This document shows positions 1 to 10,800 of a stretch of DNA of 64,000 bases, one piece after another (positions within the stretch are counted from its first letter, which is position 1; every line of letters begins with the position of its first letter). The position numbers were made by a program, and so were the translations under genes. The notes beneath the pieces were generated by a model. The model did not search any database, had not been told where the DNA came from, and saw nothing but the letters and a program-made list of their open reading frames with translations. Source of the DNA: Paraphaeosphaeria minitans (Eukaryota > Ascomycota > Dothideomycetes > Pleosporales > Didymosphaeriaceae); assembly GCA_015832175.1 (NCBI GenBank), contig WJXW01000013.1:1116001-1180000 (forward strand), read 5' to 3'.

Positions 1-297
1 AAGATAGTGCTAGAAGAATTATCCTTAACATCTAGAGGTATTCTAACTTAGCCCTCTCTAGCGCGTCTAGGCGCAGAGTAACCTTAATATATAGAAAAAG
101 GAGCACGCTAGTCCTCTAGCTCACTTAGTATAAGAGATAGGCTTAAATATAAGAATTTCCCTCCTATAGGCTCCTAAGCGTTCTAGTATTAAGTATAAGA
201 GCGCGTAGACTGCAAAGTGTCTACTATTATAGCCTAGTTATTATATGTAGAAGCCTTTTAAAACTAAACTGCTTATATATATAGTAAGCAATTTAAA
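1..297 (-). mobile_element. G1: 5' internal start of a heptamer-LTR Gypsy element, truncated by the window edge
   Basis: Read on the minus strand this stretch matches, over its whole length, the first ~300 internal bases of element G5 (13433-13735). It is therefore the leader/gag start of a second copy of that family, in opposite orientation. Gag and pol lie beyond base 1. No intact frame. Orientation and family come from direct comparison within the window. Confidence 0.8.
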
Positions 298-367
298 TGT
301 TAGGAGTTAGGTATAAGTAATATAGCTTTAGCTTTAAATGTAAAACAATAGTAGATTATATAGTAGG

Positions 368-583
368 TGTAAGGTCTAGTTATAGGCAATAGTACTTGCT
401 TCACACCAGGAAGGACAGTGAAAGGATAACTCTGGTAATATTAATAGAATAATACTTATCTTGTGTTAAGTTAACGCGCAGCGCAGGTTTTGCGTAGCTA
501 GCTTACTTAGCGCATAGACCCTCTATAAGGCCTTAGCGCTAGATACTACAACACCACAATAATATTGTGATCTACCTATTACA
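368..583 (-). repeat. G2 3' LTR
   Basis: 216 bp, TG...CA ends as read on the plus strand (TGTAAGGTCT...ATTACA). Pairs with 6676-6891 at equal length; differences are mostly C/T and G/A transitions. Confidence 0.93.
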
Positions 584-597
584 GAACCTCCCCCTCT
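584..597 (-). other. G2 polypurine tract
   Basis: On the minus strand the bases touching the 3' LTR read AGAGGGGGAGGTTC, the usual plus-strand primer of an LTR element. This fixes G2 as minus-oriented independently of the protein motifs. Confidence 0.75.
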
Positions 598-928
598 AGC
601 TGTGGTCCTCTACAGCATACTATAGCCTTAATAAAAACCTCACCCTATAAGAAAAAAAAAGAGTGTCTATAGGGGTGCATATTACGTACACAATAGTAGC
701 GCGTTATAAGTAAATAGTGTACATCGTAAACGCATTGCGTGTGTTATTTATTATAAGGGTCCTACGCCTTCTGTTTGCTGTAGCCTCTTGTGATATAGGG
801 CAACAGGGCTATATAGTGTTAATATTATTTTAATCTTCGTGTGCTCTCTACCTACATAATATATATATAACCTATTCTTAGCGTAGATAGAGCGCTTAAT
901 CTTTAAATAACCCCCTTAATTACCTAAG

Positions 929-1750
929 ATGCTGTACTCTCTAGTACCTAAATATATTAAAAAGTCTAATTTTTACAATGCTGCTACCTTTGCGTTTAGT
1001 AGAGATGCTAAGCGCGTAGACTATAACGTAGTGCTTATAACTTATATACACTATATACAGAACTTAGTAAAACTCCCTAAGGACTATACTAAAAATAATA
1101 ATAAGCGCTGTAACTATTACGTTAAAGGCAATCGTAAAGGGTATAACTTAGTATATCTAGAGTTACGCGTTATATATGCGCTTTAGCTAATACTTATAGG
1201 TGCTAAAAATAATAAACAGGCGCCTTAATTACCTATACGCCCTTTATAACTGCTACTATATTATAGTTATAGAGACCTTAGGTAGGCAGCGTAAGATAGA
1301 TAAGTGTGTAAAGGTAGTAGGCCTAAAACTAGCTTATTACTAGAAGTAATTTAACTTAGAGCTAGCTAACTGCTAGCGTGTTACAGCTTATGTTAGTACA
1401 CCTATAGGTGTGGCGACCTAGGTGCCTACTACTAGCCCTTAGTATCTAGACTTAATCCTAGTAGAGCAGCGTTAGATTACTAATACTCTTAAGGTAGTTA
1501 TTCCCCTTATATAGTAAATAGTAAGTTCGCACCTTTGCTATACTTAAAACACATACTAATAACTTATTCTAGGTTAATCTAGCGTCTACTCCTTACTGTA
1601 ATAAGGGCGACTTAAACAACAGTAACAAAGAAAGTAAAGAGGAGGTTACTACTAGAGGTATAGTAGGTAAGAATAGTAAAGTTAGTAAAGATAATAAGAA
1701 TAATAAATAGTAGAGGCGTAGGCGGCGCGTAGTTTAGTTAGATCGCTTCT
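929..1750 (+). pseudogene. Plus-strand accessory frame of G2, antisense to gag-pol
   Basis: It opens with an 85-codon ATG frame (929-1186) free of stops, rare in this window, and continues as a stop-broken Lys/Arg-rich frame to about 1750. The element's gag-pol is on the other strand, and this frame lies between integrase and the 3' LTR. Near codon 62 it has a Cys motif (KRCNYYVKGNRKGYN) that reads C-x2-C-x7-C if the Tyr codons TAC/TAT come from Cys TGC/TGT by RIP. I do not recognise the product. Frames in the same position occur in G5, G6, G7, G8 and G9. It could be chance openness, but the length without a stop argues against that. Confidence 0.5.
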
Positions 1751-4700
1751 TAGAAGCTAGCCTATAGGCCTTAAGTAAATACCCCTAATAAGCTATAAGT
1801 GCTCCCTAAGCCATAGTGCTTTATTATAATATACGTTATATCTACGTTCTATATACTTTTATTATATTCTTTACCTCTTCTTTATATGCGCAGCTCTTTT
1901 CCTTTTAAAAGTTTAGACTAGGTTATCTATATCTTTAAAGTCTAACTCTAGAATCTAGGTGTCCTAAGTCTTATTATAGCCTTTCTAGCAGAGTAGGTAT
2001 TGCTTTTACCCCTTTCTTATTCACTTAGCTAGGATTTCTTCTACTTCCTAGGCTTCTCCTTCTTTAGGTATAACCTCTAGTAGCTAGGTGTTAATATCTT
2101 CCACTCCTAGCCTTAGTTTCTATTGTTTAAGAAGGGAAATGTAAAACACGTTATAAATATAATAGTATAGTAGGAGGAGTAGGTAGTATACCTACGTTCT
2201 AACTGTGTTCTGCACTTAGAAAGGCCTAATAAACTTTCCTAATAGCTTCTTGCTTAGTTATTAAGGTATATATATATTCTTCGTGCTAAGTAGGACTAAG
2301 TCGCCTCTCTAGAATAACTCTTACTTATACTTCTTATTATAGTACTAGCTCTAATACTCTTATGCTAAGCATAGGTGCTCTATAAGTAATGCGTATACAC
2401 TATACATACGTTTTACTCTCTTAACTACATCTAGTAGCTCCCCCTCTAGCCTACTGTCTACAGGAGGCGTAGTAAAGATAGGGTGCTTGCTATATACTAT
2501 ATAAAAAGGCGTTATTTTTATTAAATTGTAGATAGAGTTATTATATGCAAATTAAGCTATTAGGAGCAGTTCAACCTAGTTTGTTTATAAAGGTGTAATA
2601 AACATACAAAGGTATTATTTAAGTGTCTAATTCTGGCGCTTTATTTGCCTATCTATTTGGGGGTAGAAAGCAGTGCTAAGCCTACGCTTTACCTATAGTT
2701 GGTAGTATATTTCTGCCTAAAAAGCGGAGGTAAAGGTAGAGTCCCTATTAGATATAATACCTTTCTAAATACTAAACTTTAAGATAACCTCTTAGAAGTA
2801 GGCTTCTATAAATTCCTTTATATCCTATATTTTTTGTGCAAGGATATAGATAGCTATCTTAGAGAAGTAGTATATAATTATAAGAATCGCATTAAAAGCG
2901 CAGCTGCCTTAATCCTTTACTAGTAGGAATCTAGTTATAAAGTCTAGTAAGACTTCCTTAAAGATATCCTTTGGCATTAGAAGAGGTGATAGCTAGCTAT
3001 ACTTACTATACCTTAGAGCTTTGCTCCTTTAGCAAATAGTATAAGTCCTTACGTACTTCTAAACATCTTAACCTATAAAAGGCTAATAGTAGGTCCTTTT
3101 AATAGCCTTAAGCGTTCTACGTACGCTAAAGTAGCCTACTATATACGTGTTATAGTGCTGGAACAAAATCTCTTACCTAATTACTAGTTTATCTAGGATG
3201 TATAATCTGCTATTATACCTTAGGACTTCTATTTTATTAAGGTGCTACACTTACGCCTTATAACTACTTTAAGTGCTTCTTTTACGCCTTAAGCTAGTAA
3301 TACATTTAATAGCAAAGGTGTCCCTTTACTAAAACTACTAAACTTTAGTAATAAGGTTAGACTCTTTTATTACAGGTTCACTACTAACTAATACTCTAGC
3401 TAGCGAGCGTAGTACATATAGCGTATACACTATAGCACTAGTAGTAAGGACTTTTATAGCTCTGTAAATATTAGCAACATGCGTCTTATATACGCCTAAT
3501 AAGCTTAGCTTATTTATAGATCCGCTTACTCTACTATACTTAGTCCTCTATATTATTTTATTCTACAGGGTAGGTAATAAATGGGTTAGTAATAGGTTCT
3601 CTTACATATAATCTACCCTTCTTAATAGTCTATCTACTAGGTTTATTTTCCCTAGGCAGTGTTCTACTTTAAAATTAAAAGCTGCTAGGTATATCGCCTA
3701 TTATACTTATTATAGGTTTAGCTTCTATACAGCGCGCATACTGCGTAAGTTATTATAGTTACTTAGCACTTAAATTATGTGCTACGTACTATCTAGATAA
3801 TATCTTTATTACTTAAAGCAGTAGACAATAGTAAGGAGCTTAAAGTTATATACTTTATAATTTAGCTTTACTACTTAAAGTTTTCTTAATATAAAAGTAA
3901 CTAGGTGCTACTTCTAGTCCTTAAATAGCTGCAAAAGGATACTATATATTATAAAAGTAGATGCGTTAGTCTCTAATTAGATTAGCAGCGTAGAGTTAAA
4001 GTAGTATAGAATAGGCGCACTTAAGAAGCGCGTTTTAAGTATTTTAAAAGTATTATTAGCTTCTACTAACTATTAGAACACTTAGTTCTTCTTAAGTAGG
4101 TCTAAGAAAGGAGTGGTTTCTCGCACATATGCTTTAATAAATTGCCTATAAAAGTTTATAAAGCCTAGAAATAACTAGAGCTCTTAGATGCTAGTTAGCT
4201 GTAGCTATTCTATAATAGTTACTATGCACGTAGAATTAGCGCGGATTCCTTACGTAGTTATAATTAAACTACGGAAGTAGACTTCGCCTAAGGCAAATAT
4301 ACACTTAGTTAAATTAATAAAAAGTTTAGCCTTACGCAGTGATTTAAGCACAGCACAGATAGTACGCTGATAAAACGTAAGATCCTTATTATAGGTATAG
4401 ATAAGTATATTATCTAGGTACATAACGTATATGTAATCTAGGTGTAGTGCTAGTGCCTTATTAATATATGCCTAGAAGCTCGTAGGGGCATTAGTTAAGC
4501 TAAATAGTATTACTAAGTATTTAAAGTAGCTATAGTAAGTTTAGAATATAGTTTTCTACTCGTCTCTTACCTAGATTTAAATTCTGTAGTAGGCGTTACA
4601 AAGATTAAGGGTCGTATAATAGTATACGCCTAATAGGCGGTTAAGCGTCTCTCTAACTAAGGGTAGTAGGTAACAATCCTTAATAGTAATCACATTAAGG

Positions 4701-5560
4701 CCCTAATAATCTACATAAAGCTATAGTGTGCTATCTTTTTTAGGGGTGAATAGAATTAGTGCTCTAGCTAGGCTAGTGCTATGCCTAATTTATCCCTTTT
4801 TTAAGGTATCTTCTAGATACTCCTAAAGTACCTTAAGCTCCTGCTCTAAGAGATTATAGAGTAGTCTATAAGAAGGTTCCTTTCCCTCTATAATAGAGAT
4901 AGCATAATTAGACTCCTTAAAATTTAGTAAAGTAGACGCTGCTTCTTTATTCAATACGTTACTATATTTGCGTAATATATTAGAAATACGCAGTACTTAC
5001 GCTACACACGCTTTATTAATACACGCTAGGTGCTCTAAGCTTACACTAGTTGTCTACAAGACCTCTAAAAGAAATAAATCTAAGCTAGTATACTCTATGT
5101 TATCTTTAAAGTCCCTTATAGTAATAAGCTGTATTAAAGCTATAGTATAGCTCTAGCGCTATGTTTATAAGCCGTAATTAAGGTGGATATTACCTTCTTA
5201 TAGGAAGGGGTTACTAAGTAGGAGAGGGATCCCTTTCTTATTAACGCTATAGATAGTAGTCTTTATCCTACACTCTACCTCTATATTATCTATAATGCGC
5301 ACCTAGAGCGTATAGGCAGCGTAGGTACTTTACCTTTAGACCCTAATCTATCCTAGTTTAGGGAGCTTAGCCCCTTTAATAGGCTTTAGATTTATTTTAA
5401 TAGTAACGATCTAGCTAATTAGGCTAACATTAGCCTATAGGTTAAGAATTATTTAGAGTTCCCTCTTTAGACCTATATCTCTAGCTATACTACACGTGCG
5501 CTTTATGCCTAGTAAGATATAAATTAGTAGGCGCCTTACTATACCTAGGTTATAGGTAAG
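1751..5560 (-). pseudogene. pol: G2 pol: protease, reverse transcriptase, RNase H, integrase
   Basis: Polyprotein that copied the element RNA into DNA and inserted it. On the minus strand the RT catalytic box is visible at about 4399-4436 as YVMYLDNILI (family Y-x-DD; the second Asp is now Asn). The integrase core lies at about 2600-2975, recognisable from LDFITRF and FSKIAIYILAQK followed by a TAFYPQIDRQ block. Stops fall at expected Trp/Gln positions (for example TAFYPQ-DRQ and VKD-stop-GSCAFNA). Protease (about 5200-5450) and RNase H (about 3600-4000) are placed by order only. A 60-codon plus-strand frame at 4968-5150 is a shadow of this gene. Confidence 0.8.
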
Positions 5561-6600
5561 GCTTAGCCTTTTCCCGCATAGTTTACTTATATAGAAATCT
5601 AGTTAGGATTACTACCTCTGCATTTGGTAGTATAGTAGCCAGTTTTATAGCACTTATAGTAGGTAACACTTTTCTTATTTTAGGTCTTACTATTACCTTT
5701 AGATGTTTAGTAGTTTAGCGTAGTATTTTTAGATTTCTTTAATATATAACGTAGGCTTAACTCCTGTGTTATAGGTGCGCGGCGTAGGTTTCGCTTAAGC
5801 GTAGAGCCTAAAGCAATAAGGTCTTCCCTAGTTGTAGGCACCTAATAGTAGTTAGTAATAGCCTTCTATAGTTTAGGTTTAAGCTTAGAGAAAAGGTGCT
5901 ACACCCTTTACTCTTTAGTGTAAGGTGTAAGTTAATCTTTAAGGACATTAAGATAGGTTATAAAAGAGTAAATAGTTTAGTCTTTTTACTATATTACCTA
6001 AGCATACACTGTAGCTGCTTCTAGGCTGTGATTTACTAGGTCTAAAAGTAAGTTAAGTATATACTACTTAAAGTACTTCTAGGTAAGTGTTTCTCCCTTA
6101 GCTTTAAAGGTGCGCTTATAGTATATATACTATAGTTCTTTTAGGTCGCCTATAAAGTACTGCATTGCCTAGATAACCTTATCTCTATCCTGCACAAATT
6201 CTTATAGTAAAAGGCAAAAGGCCACCTTATAGGAATAGAAGAATTTATAATACTCCTTAAGGTTCTTACCTCTATATTTGGTAGGGTCCTTAGGTTAAAG
6301 CGCACGCTTAACGTATATTACTATATACACTATAGGCGCGTCCCGCTTATGTATATTAGTAGATAGGATTTTAATATTCTTAGTAGTAGTTACTACGCTA
6401 GGGGTTTAGCTTATACTTTTAAGTTAGGAGATTTTATCTTCTAAAGCATAAAGTTAATATATAGCACAAAGCTTATTATGCTTCTTTTTAGTAACTAGGA
6501 TACACTACTTAAGCGTTAAAGGTGGACTTTAGTTATATATTACTAGCTCTCCTCCTATATACTAAGTAAGAAGGTCTTCGCTGCCTTTAGGGGCTTTAAG
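5561..6600 (-). pseudogene. gag: G2 gag with zinc knuckle
   Basis: Capsid/nucleocapsid frame upstream of pol. The CCHC knuckle is at 5617-5661 on the minus strand and now reads YYKCYKTGYYTTKC. The first Cys (TGC to TAC) and the His (CAC to TAC) became Tyr, both RIP-type changes, in the C-x2-C-x4-H-x4-C layout. The rest of gag is too degraded to delimit. Confidence 0.7.
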
Positions 6601-6675
6601 TAAAGTCTACCCCTTACTAGTAGCTTATATAACTCTAGGAGCTATCCTTAGACTATTGTAGATAAAGTATTATTA

Positions 6676-6891
6676 TATACGGTCTAGTTATAGGCAATAG
6701 TACTTACTTTACACTAGGAAGGACAGTAAAAGGATAACTCTAGTAATATTAATAGAATAATACTTGTCTTGTGTTAAGTTAACGCGCGGCGTAGGTTTTG
6801 CGCAGCTAGCTCGCTTAGCGCATAGACCCTCTATAAGGCCTTAGCGCTAGATACCACAACACCATAACAATATCGTGATCTACCCGTTACA
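6676..6891 (-). repeat. G2 5' LTR
   Basis: 216 bp partner of 368-583, followed by TSD GTAGG. Its first bases now read TATACGGTCT, with TG mutated to TA. Confidence 0.93.
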
Positions 6892-7038
6892 GTAGGATAT
6901 AGAATAGAGGATAGATAAATCGCTGCCGGATTACTCCATTAGCGATAGAACTATATAGCCTTAGATTAGGTGATCTCTACCTGCATCCGGCTGGCCCTTA
7001 CCATCCTAGAGCCCAGCCAGGTACCTAGGGTTCTGACA

Positions 7039-7460
7039 GCTACCATATAAGAGAGTAGGGTAAAAAATAAGTAGGTTAGCTATTACTACCTATTTACATA
7101 AAAGTAGGTGCAAATAGAACCTCTGCTATATAGTAATACTACACCTACCTTATAATCTGTTCTAATAGGGAAGGCCAACTATATAAATAGAGAAGGATAG
7201 GAAAGGAAGGCGTATAATAGATATAGGCTATTATATAAAGAAAAGTTACTAGTGTTTATGTAGTAGATTATATAAGTAGCACTAAGTAAAGTAGGGGGCC
7301 TACTACTTAGGACAGCGCCAAGAGGTAGAGACTTTATAAGGTCCTTAGTGCCCCTTATATAATAGACTAGACGTAATTAATTAAAGCTACTTCTTACCCT
7401 TTATACAATAGTATACTATTAACCCTTAGATACTTAATTATAGATTAAGCTAAACTAATA
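7039..7460 (-). mobile_element. N1: fragment of a non-autonomous LTR element (N2 family)
   Basis: Reverse-complement match to N2: 7253-7460 is an LTR (208 bp) and 7039-7252 matches the internal bases just inside N2's left LTR (53347-53560). The LTR has one copy of the module that is duplicated in N2. The element is cut at 7038/7039, where G1 inserted; the rest lies left of the window. It interrupts the integrase frame of G3. Confidence 0.8.
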
Positions 7461-7739
7461 AATATACTATTAACGCTAAAGGCTATCTCCTATACTAAGA
7501 TAGATAATAGATTCCTAAGTTAGAACCCTTATAAATAAGGATTATTACTATAGCGCACACCTCCCTAGCCTTAGGCTATATAGGCCGCGAAATAACGTAT
7601 AATATTATGGCGAGAGACTACTTCTACCCTAGAATAGTAAATAACGTATAATAGTATATTAGAAACTGCAACATCTATAGACGTATAAAACTATAGTAGA
7701 AAATTAAGAAAGAACTACTAAAATCCCTCTTACTGCTAG

Positions 7740-8170
7740 TGTTAAATCTAAGAGGATAGCTAGTCCTAAAGGGTTAAGGTTAGTTCTTAGGCAGGAGTAC
7801 TTATAGAAGGTAAAAGGTCTTATTAATATATTAGTATCTTAATAAAGTGTAATAAGTGAACAATTTGGTCTACTAGAATCTAAACAATAAATTAATAAAT
7901 AGATTAAATATAAGTATAGAGAGCCTATCCTCGCGTTCCTATATACTAAATAAAGGCCGCTTTATAGGGAGCGCTCTATAGAGAGCGCTCTATAGAAAGT
8001 AGTTATATGTGTTATACTTTATACAAAGTAATTAAGCGCTCTATAGAGAGTAGTTATATAACTCCTTTATTTAAGGTATAGCTAGTATTAAATCCCCGCT
8101 TAATCCCTACTACGCGCCCACTAGGTATAAAACTGGCTTTTCGCCATTATATGGATTTTAGATCCTAACA
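7740..8170 (-). mobile_element. Solo LTR (G6/G9 family) inserted in G3
   Basis: 431-bp LTR, TGTTAAATCT...CCTAACA on the plus strand, flanked by GCTAG (7735-7739) and ACTAG (8171-8175), a 5-bp TSD differing by one G/A change. The first ~205 bp match the LTRs at 19417 and 59540; the remaining ~225 bp do not. No internal sequence remains, so it is a recombination product. It splits the G3 integrase between zinc finger and core. Confidence 0.88.
7966..8065. repeat. Short palindrome-like repeats in the solo LTR
   Basis: AGCGCTCTATAGAG-type words recur at about 7969-7996 and again at about 8036-8052, the latter ahead of a repeated AGTAGTTATAT. They lie in the half of the LTR not shared with relatives (U3 in forward orientation). 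Confidence 0.6.
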
Positions 8171-9300
8171 ACTAGATTAAAAGTAGAGAGATATTACTAT
8201 AGACTTTATTATAATATTACCTAAGAGTAGGGGTTGCACTAATATTATAGTAATTATAGATAATTAATAAAGGACCTAAAGTTTATTAGACTTCTAGACC
8301 TTAAGGTCCTAATAGTAACACAGGCCTTTATCTAACACTAGGTTAGTAACTACTTTTTACTGCACTTAATAACTTTAGACTATAAAGGATAGTTTATAGA
8401 TAAATTCTAGACTAAGCTATACTGTCTAATAGGCATTAATATAAAACTATTTACTATAGAACACTTTTAGACAAGTAGCTAAATAAAGCGTATAAATTTA
8501 GTTTTAGAAGCATACCTATAGGTATACTATAACTAGTAATAAATAGATTAGTATAAATAGTTACTGCTCGCGCCGATAGCTATAAAGGGCTAGAAGGCCA
8601 CCTTAATAGGAGTTAGCCCTTTCTTCTTATTATATAGCTGGGATATAAACCCTATTAAGAGGCTAGACTAGCGCTAAATAGTAAAAGAACTAGGTATATA
8701 CCTAAAAAAAGTCGCGTAAGCTATAAAAGAGAAGTTTAGAAATGTACTTAACTTTATGTAAAGCTATATAGTACTTACTTAATAGAAATAGAAGCATATA
8801 GCTAATAGACACTAGAAGAACGCGCTAATTCTTCCTGTTAGTAATAAAGTATAGTTAAAATATAGTAACTACCTTAAAAATCCACGCCCTAGCAAAAAAG
8901 TAGATTAGAAGAATAGGAAATTTACTTTAGTTATATTAATTAACTCCTATATAGTTAATTAAATTATTTTAAAGACTATACACTTCTACTTCTACGTTAA
9001 TAGGCTTAAACTGGCGTCTAACAACCTACTCCTAAGCTAGGTTAATAATAATTCATAACCTATAGCAATCCTTATAGAGGAGGGTAAAAAGGAGTACACT
9101 ATTATAGATATTTATAAAGAGAAGTGGCCCTAGTAAGGTAAAAGGGTAAAATACCTAGTGTAATAAGAGGGCTACTTCTAGTAGACATAGAAACTATAAG
9201 AGGTTTTAAGTAAAATATTAGCTCTAGATAGATAGGAAGCGTTTACAAAACTATACTAAAGACGTAATAGAAAGCTCCTAGTAGGCTTCTATTATGATAT

Positions 9301-10800
9301 TCTATAAATTGCCCTCTTCTAAGGCCGATTAGCTGCTACTAATTAAGGCTAAAGAAGAGAATAGAGAGACTCTAAATAGGCGAAGTAGGTATTACTAACA
9401 GCGAAATAATAGTTACGTAATAGTATAGGAGAAATAAGAGAATAGAGTATATTTAAAACATATAGCTAGAAAACTAACTATAAATTATAGGGGTAGGACA
9501 TTACTTTTACGCCTCCTATAACTATTTAAAACCTAACTAGTTACACAGCTACGCAAAAACAGCTATAGAAATAGTTATAGACTACACGCCTATTAAAGGT
9601 ATCTTTAAAGTATTACCTATTAGTTTATTAGTAAGAGGATTTTTGTCCTTACTCTTAGATAGTAGTACTAGTAATAGTAATAGAGTGCAACGGGTTTTCT
9701 TCTACCTTAATATTAGCTACGCTAGGCAGACAGAATAAGGATAAAACTTATAGAGGCTAAAGAGAGAGTAGCCTAGAGCTCTTACACCTTAATAAAAAGT
9801 AGCTTAATAAGGTTAATACTGGCTTTAACACCTTTAGTAGTATAAGTAAGTAGGGTAAGAACTTTAGGTAGCGTAGATACAAACGTAGTAACCTAAGTCT
9901 ACTACCTAAAAGTGTTATAGAGAGTAATAATAGCGTTTTTAACTAATATGTAGAAAGCGCCTAGCTATAATATAAACGCTAACTACTACTTACTACTCTT
10001 ATTCTTATTCTTTTAGAGAAGGTAGGCGCTGCTAATAAAGATCTTAGTGTAGTCCTTACGCTATTTATTAGATAGAGTAGGCTAGATCTATAACACAAAT
10101 TAATAATAGAGGCTATAAAAAAGGATCTAGAAAGGAGAAGCTTACTTAGCTAGCGTAACTAGTAAATTTATAGACGTAGTACTCCTTATAAATAGAGGCT
10201 TTACTAGTTAGCTTAAAGAGGTAAACGTAACTAGACTAAGCGTAATTAACGCACTAGCACTTAATTATAGCGCGTAGGTATATAATAGCGCTATTTTAAA
10301 GGGCCTATATATGTTAATCTTTAACTCCTAGGGCTTAAAAGAAATTAAAAAAAAATTAGAAAGAGAGAGGCTAAAAGTAGAAAAAGAGATAACTTACCTT
10401 ATAAGTAGGCTATACCTTAACCTTCGATAGCAGTTTATTAGTAATAACGTAGGCCTTACTAAATAGTTCCTACTTCTTACCTTTACTATTACAGCTAGGC
10501 GTGCCTAGCGTTAGAGTGTAAGAAGTGTCCTCCTTACTATTATTAGTGCGAGTATACTTAGAGTTATAAGGCGTATTATAATAGTTAGAAGGGGCTATTA
10601 GAGTAAGAGTAATAGGGGTAGAAAAGAAGCTAAGTAGAATATAAAGTAGTAAAAGATAATAAAGAGAATAAAAGTGGCTAGCTAAATGAAAGACTATCTA
10701 GAGAAATCTAAGTAACAAAAGTGTAGGTAGGTAAAGAAGAGGCTATAATAATAGTAGTAGAGGTTTTATTAATAAGCTAGTAAATACCACTAGCGTAACA
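9301..10800 (+). pseudogene. Plus-strand candidate accessory frame beside G4 gag
   Basis: No domain recognised. One plus-strand frame is coherent from about 9940 to 10690 if TAA/TAG are read as Gln/Trp. Its best part (about 10140-10450) includes KFIDVVLLINRGF and a charged, probably coiled-coil stretch LERERLKVEKEITYL. It lies antisense to the G4 gag immediately to the right, as the accessory frames do in the other Gypsies. In 9301-9940 I see nothing beyond degraded sequence. Stop density is close to background, so the call is weak. Confidence 0.3.

Larger units (their letters stand above)
368..6891 (-). mobile_element. G2: complete degenerate Ty3/Gypsy retrotransposon
   Basis: Bounded by two 216-bp LTRs (368-583, 6676-6891) and the 5-bp TSD GTAGG at 363-367 and 6892-6896. 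It sits inside the G1 LTR. A minus-strand polypurine tract touches the left LTR, and RT, integrase and gag zinc-knuckle motifs all read on the minus strand, so the 5' LTR is the right one. All frames carry RIP-type stops. A separate plus-strand frame lies just inside the 3' LTR (929-1750). Confidence 0.92.
298..7038 (-). repeat. G1 5' LTR (short heptamer form), split by G2
   Basis: The LTR is 298-367 plus 6897-7038, 212 bp once the nested element and one copy of its GTAGG duplication are removed. On the minus strand it starts TGTCAGAACCCTAGG and ends CTAACA. It matches the G5 LTRs (13081-13432, 42370-42665) but has only 3 units of the CTCTATC-type heptamer array, against 23 and 15. The other LTR of G1 is outside the window. 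Confidence 0.85.
7461..9300 (+). pseudogene. pol: G3: Gypsy integrase and chromodomain remnant
   Basis: 3' part of a plus-strand pol. The integrase zinc-binding region (about 7540-7735) reads ARDYFYPRIVNNV and then NCNIYRRIK, matching the H2C2 neighbourhood of fungal Gypsy integrases. The catalytic core resumes after a solo LTR at 8171-8560 (TIDFIIILPKSRGCTNI; the first catalytic Asp is present). A chromodomain-like tail follows at about 9080-9250 (EYTIIDIYKEKWP, KYLV, then a TWKP and ALDR block). The frame ends near 9300. Gag, protease, RT and RNase H are absent from the window; N1 sits at the left break. Confidence 0.7.

Noticed and set aside
4968..5150. 60-codon plus-strand ORF as a gene.
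   Set aside because: Antisense to the RT/protease part of G2 pol; no motif, and not in the pre-LTR accessory position.
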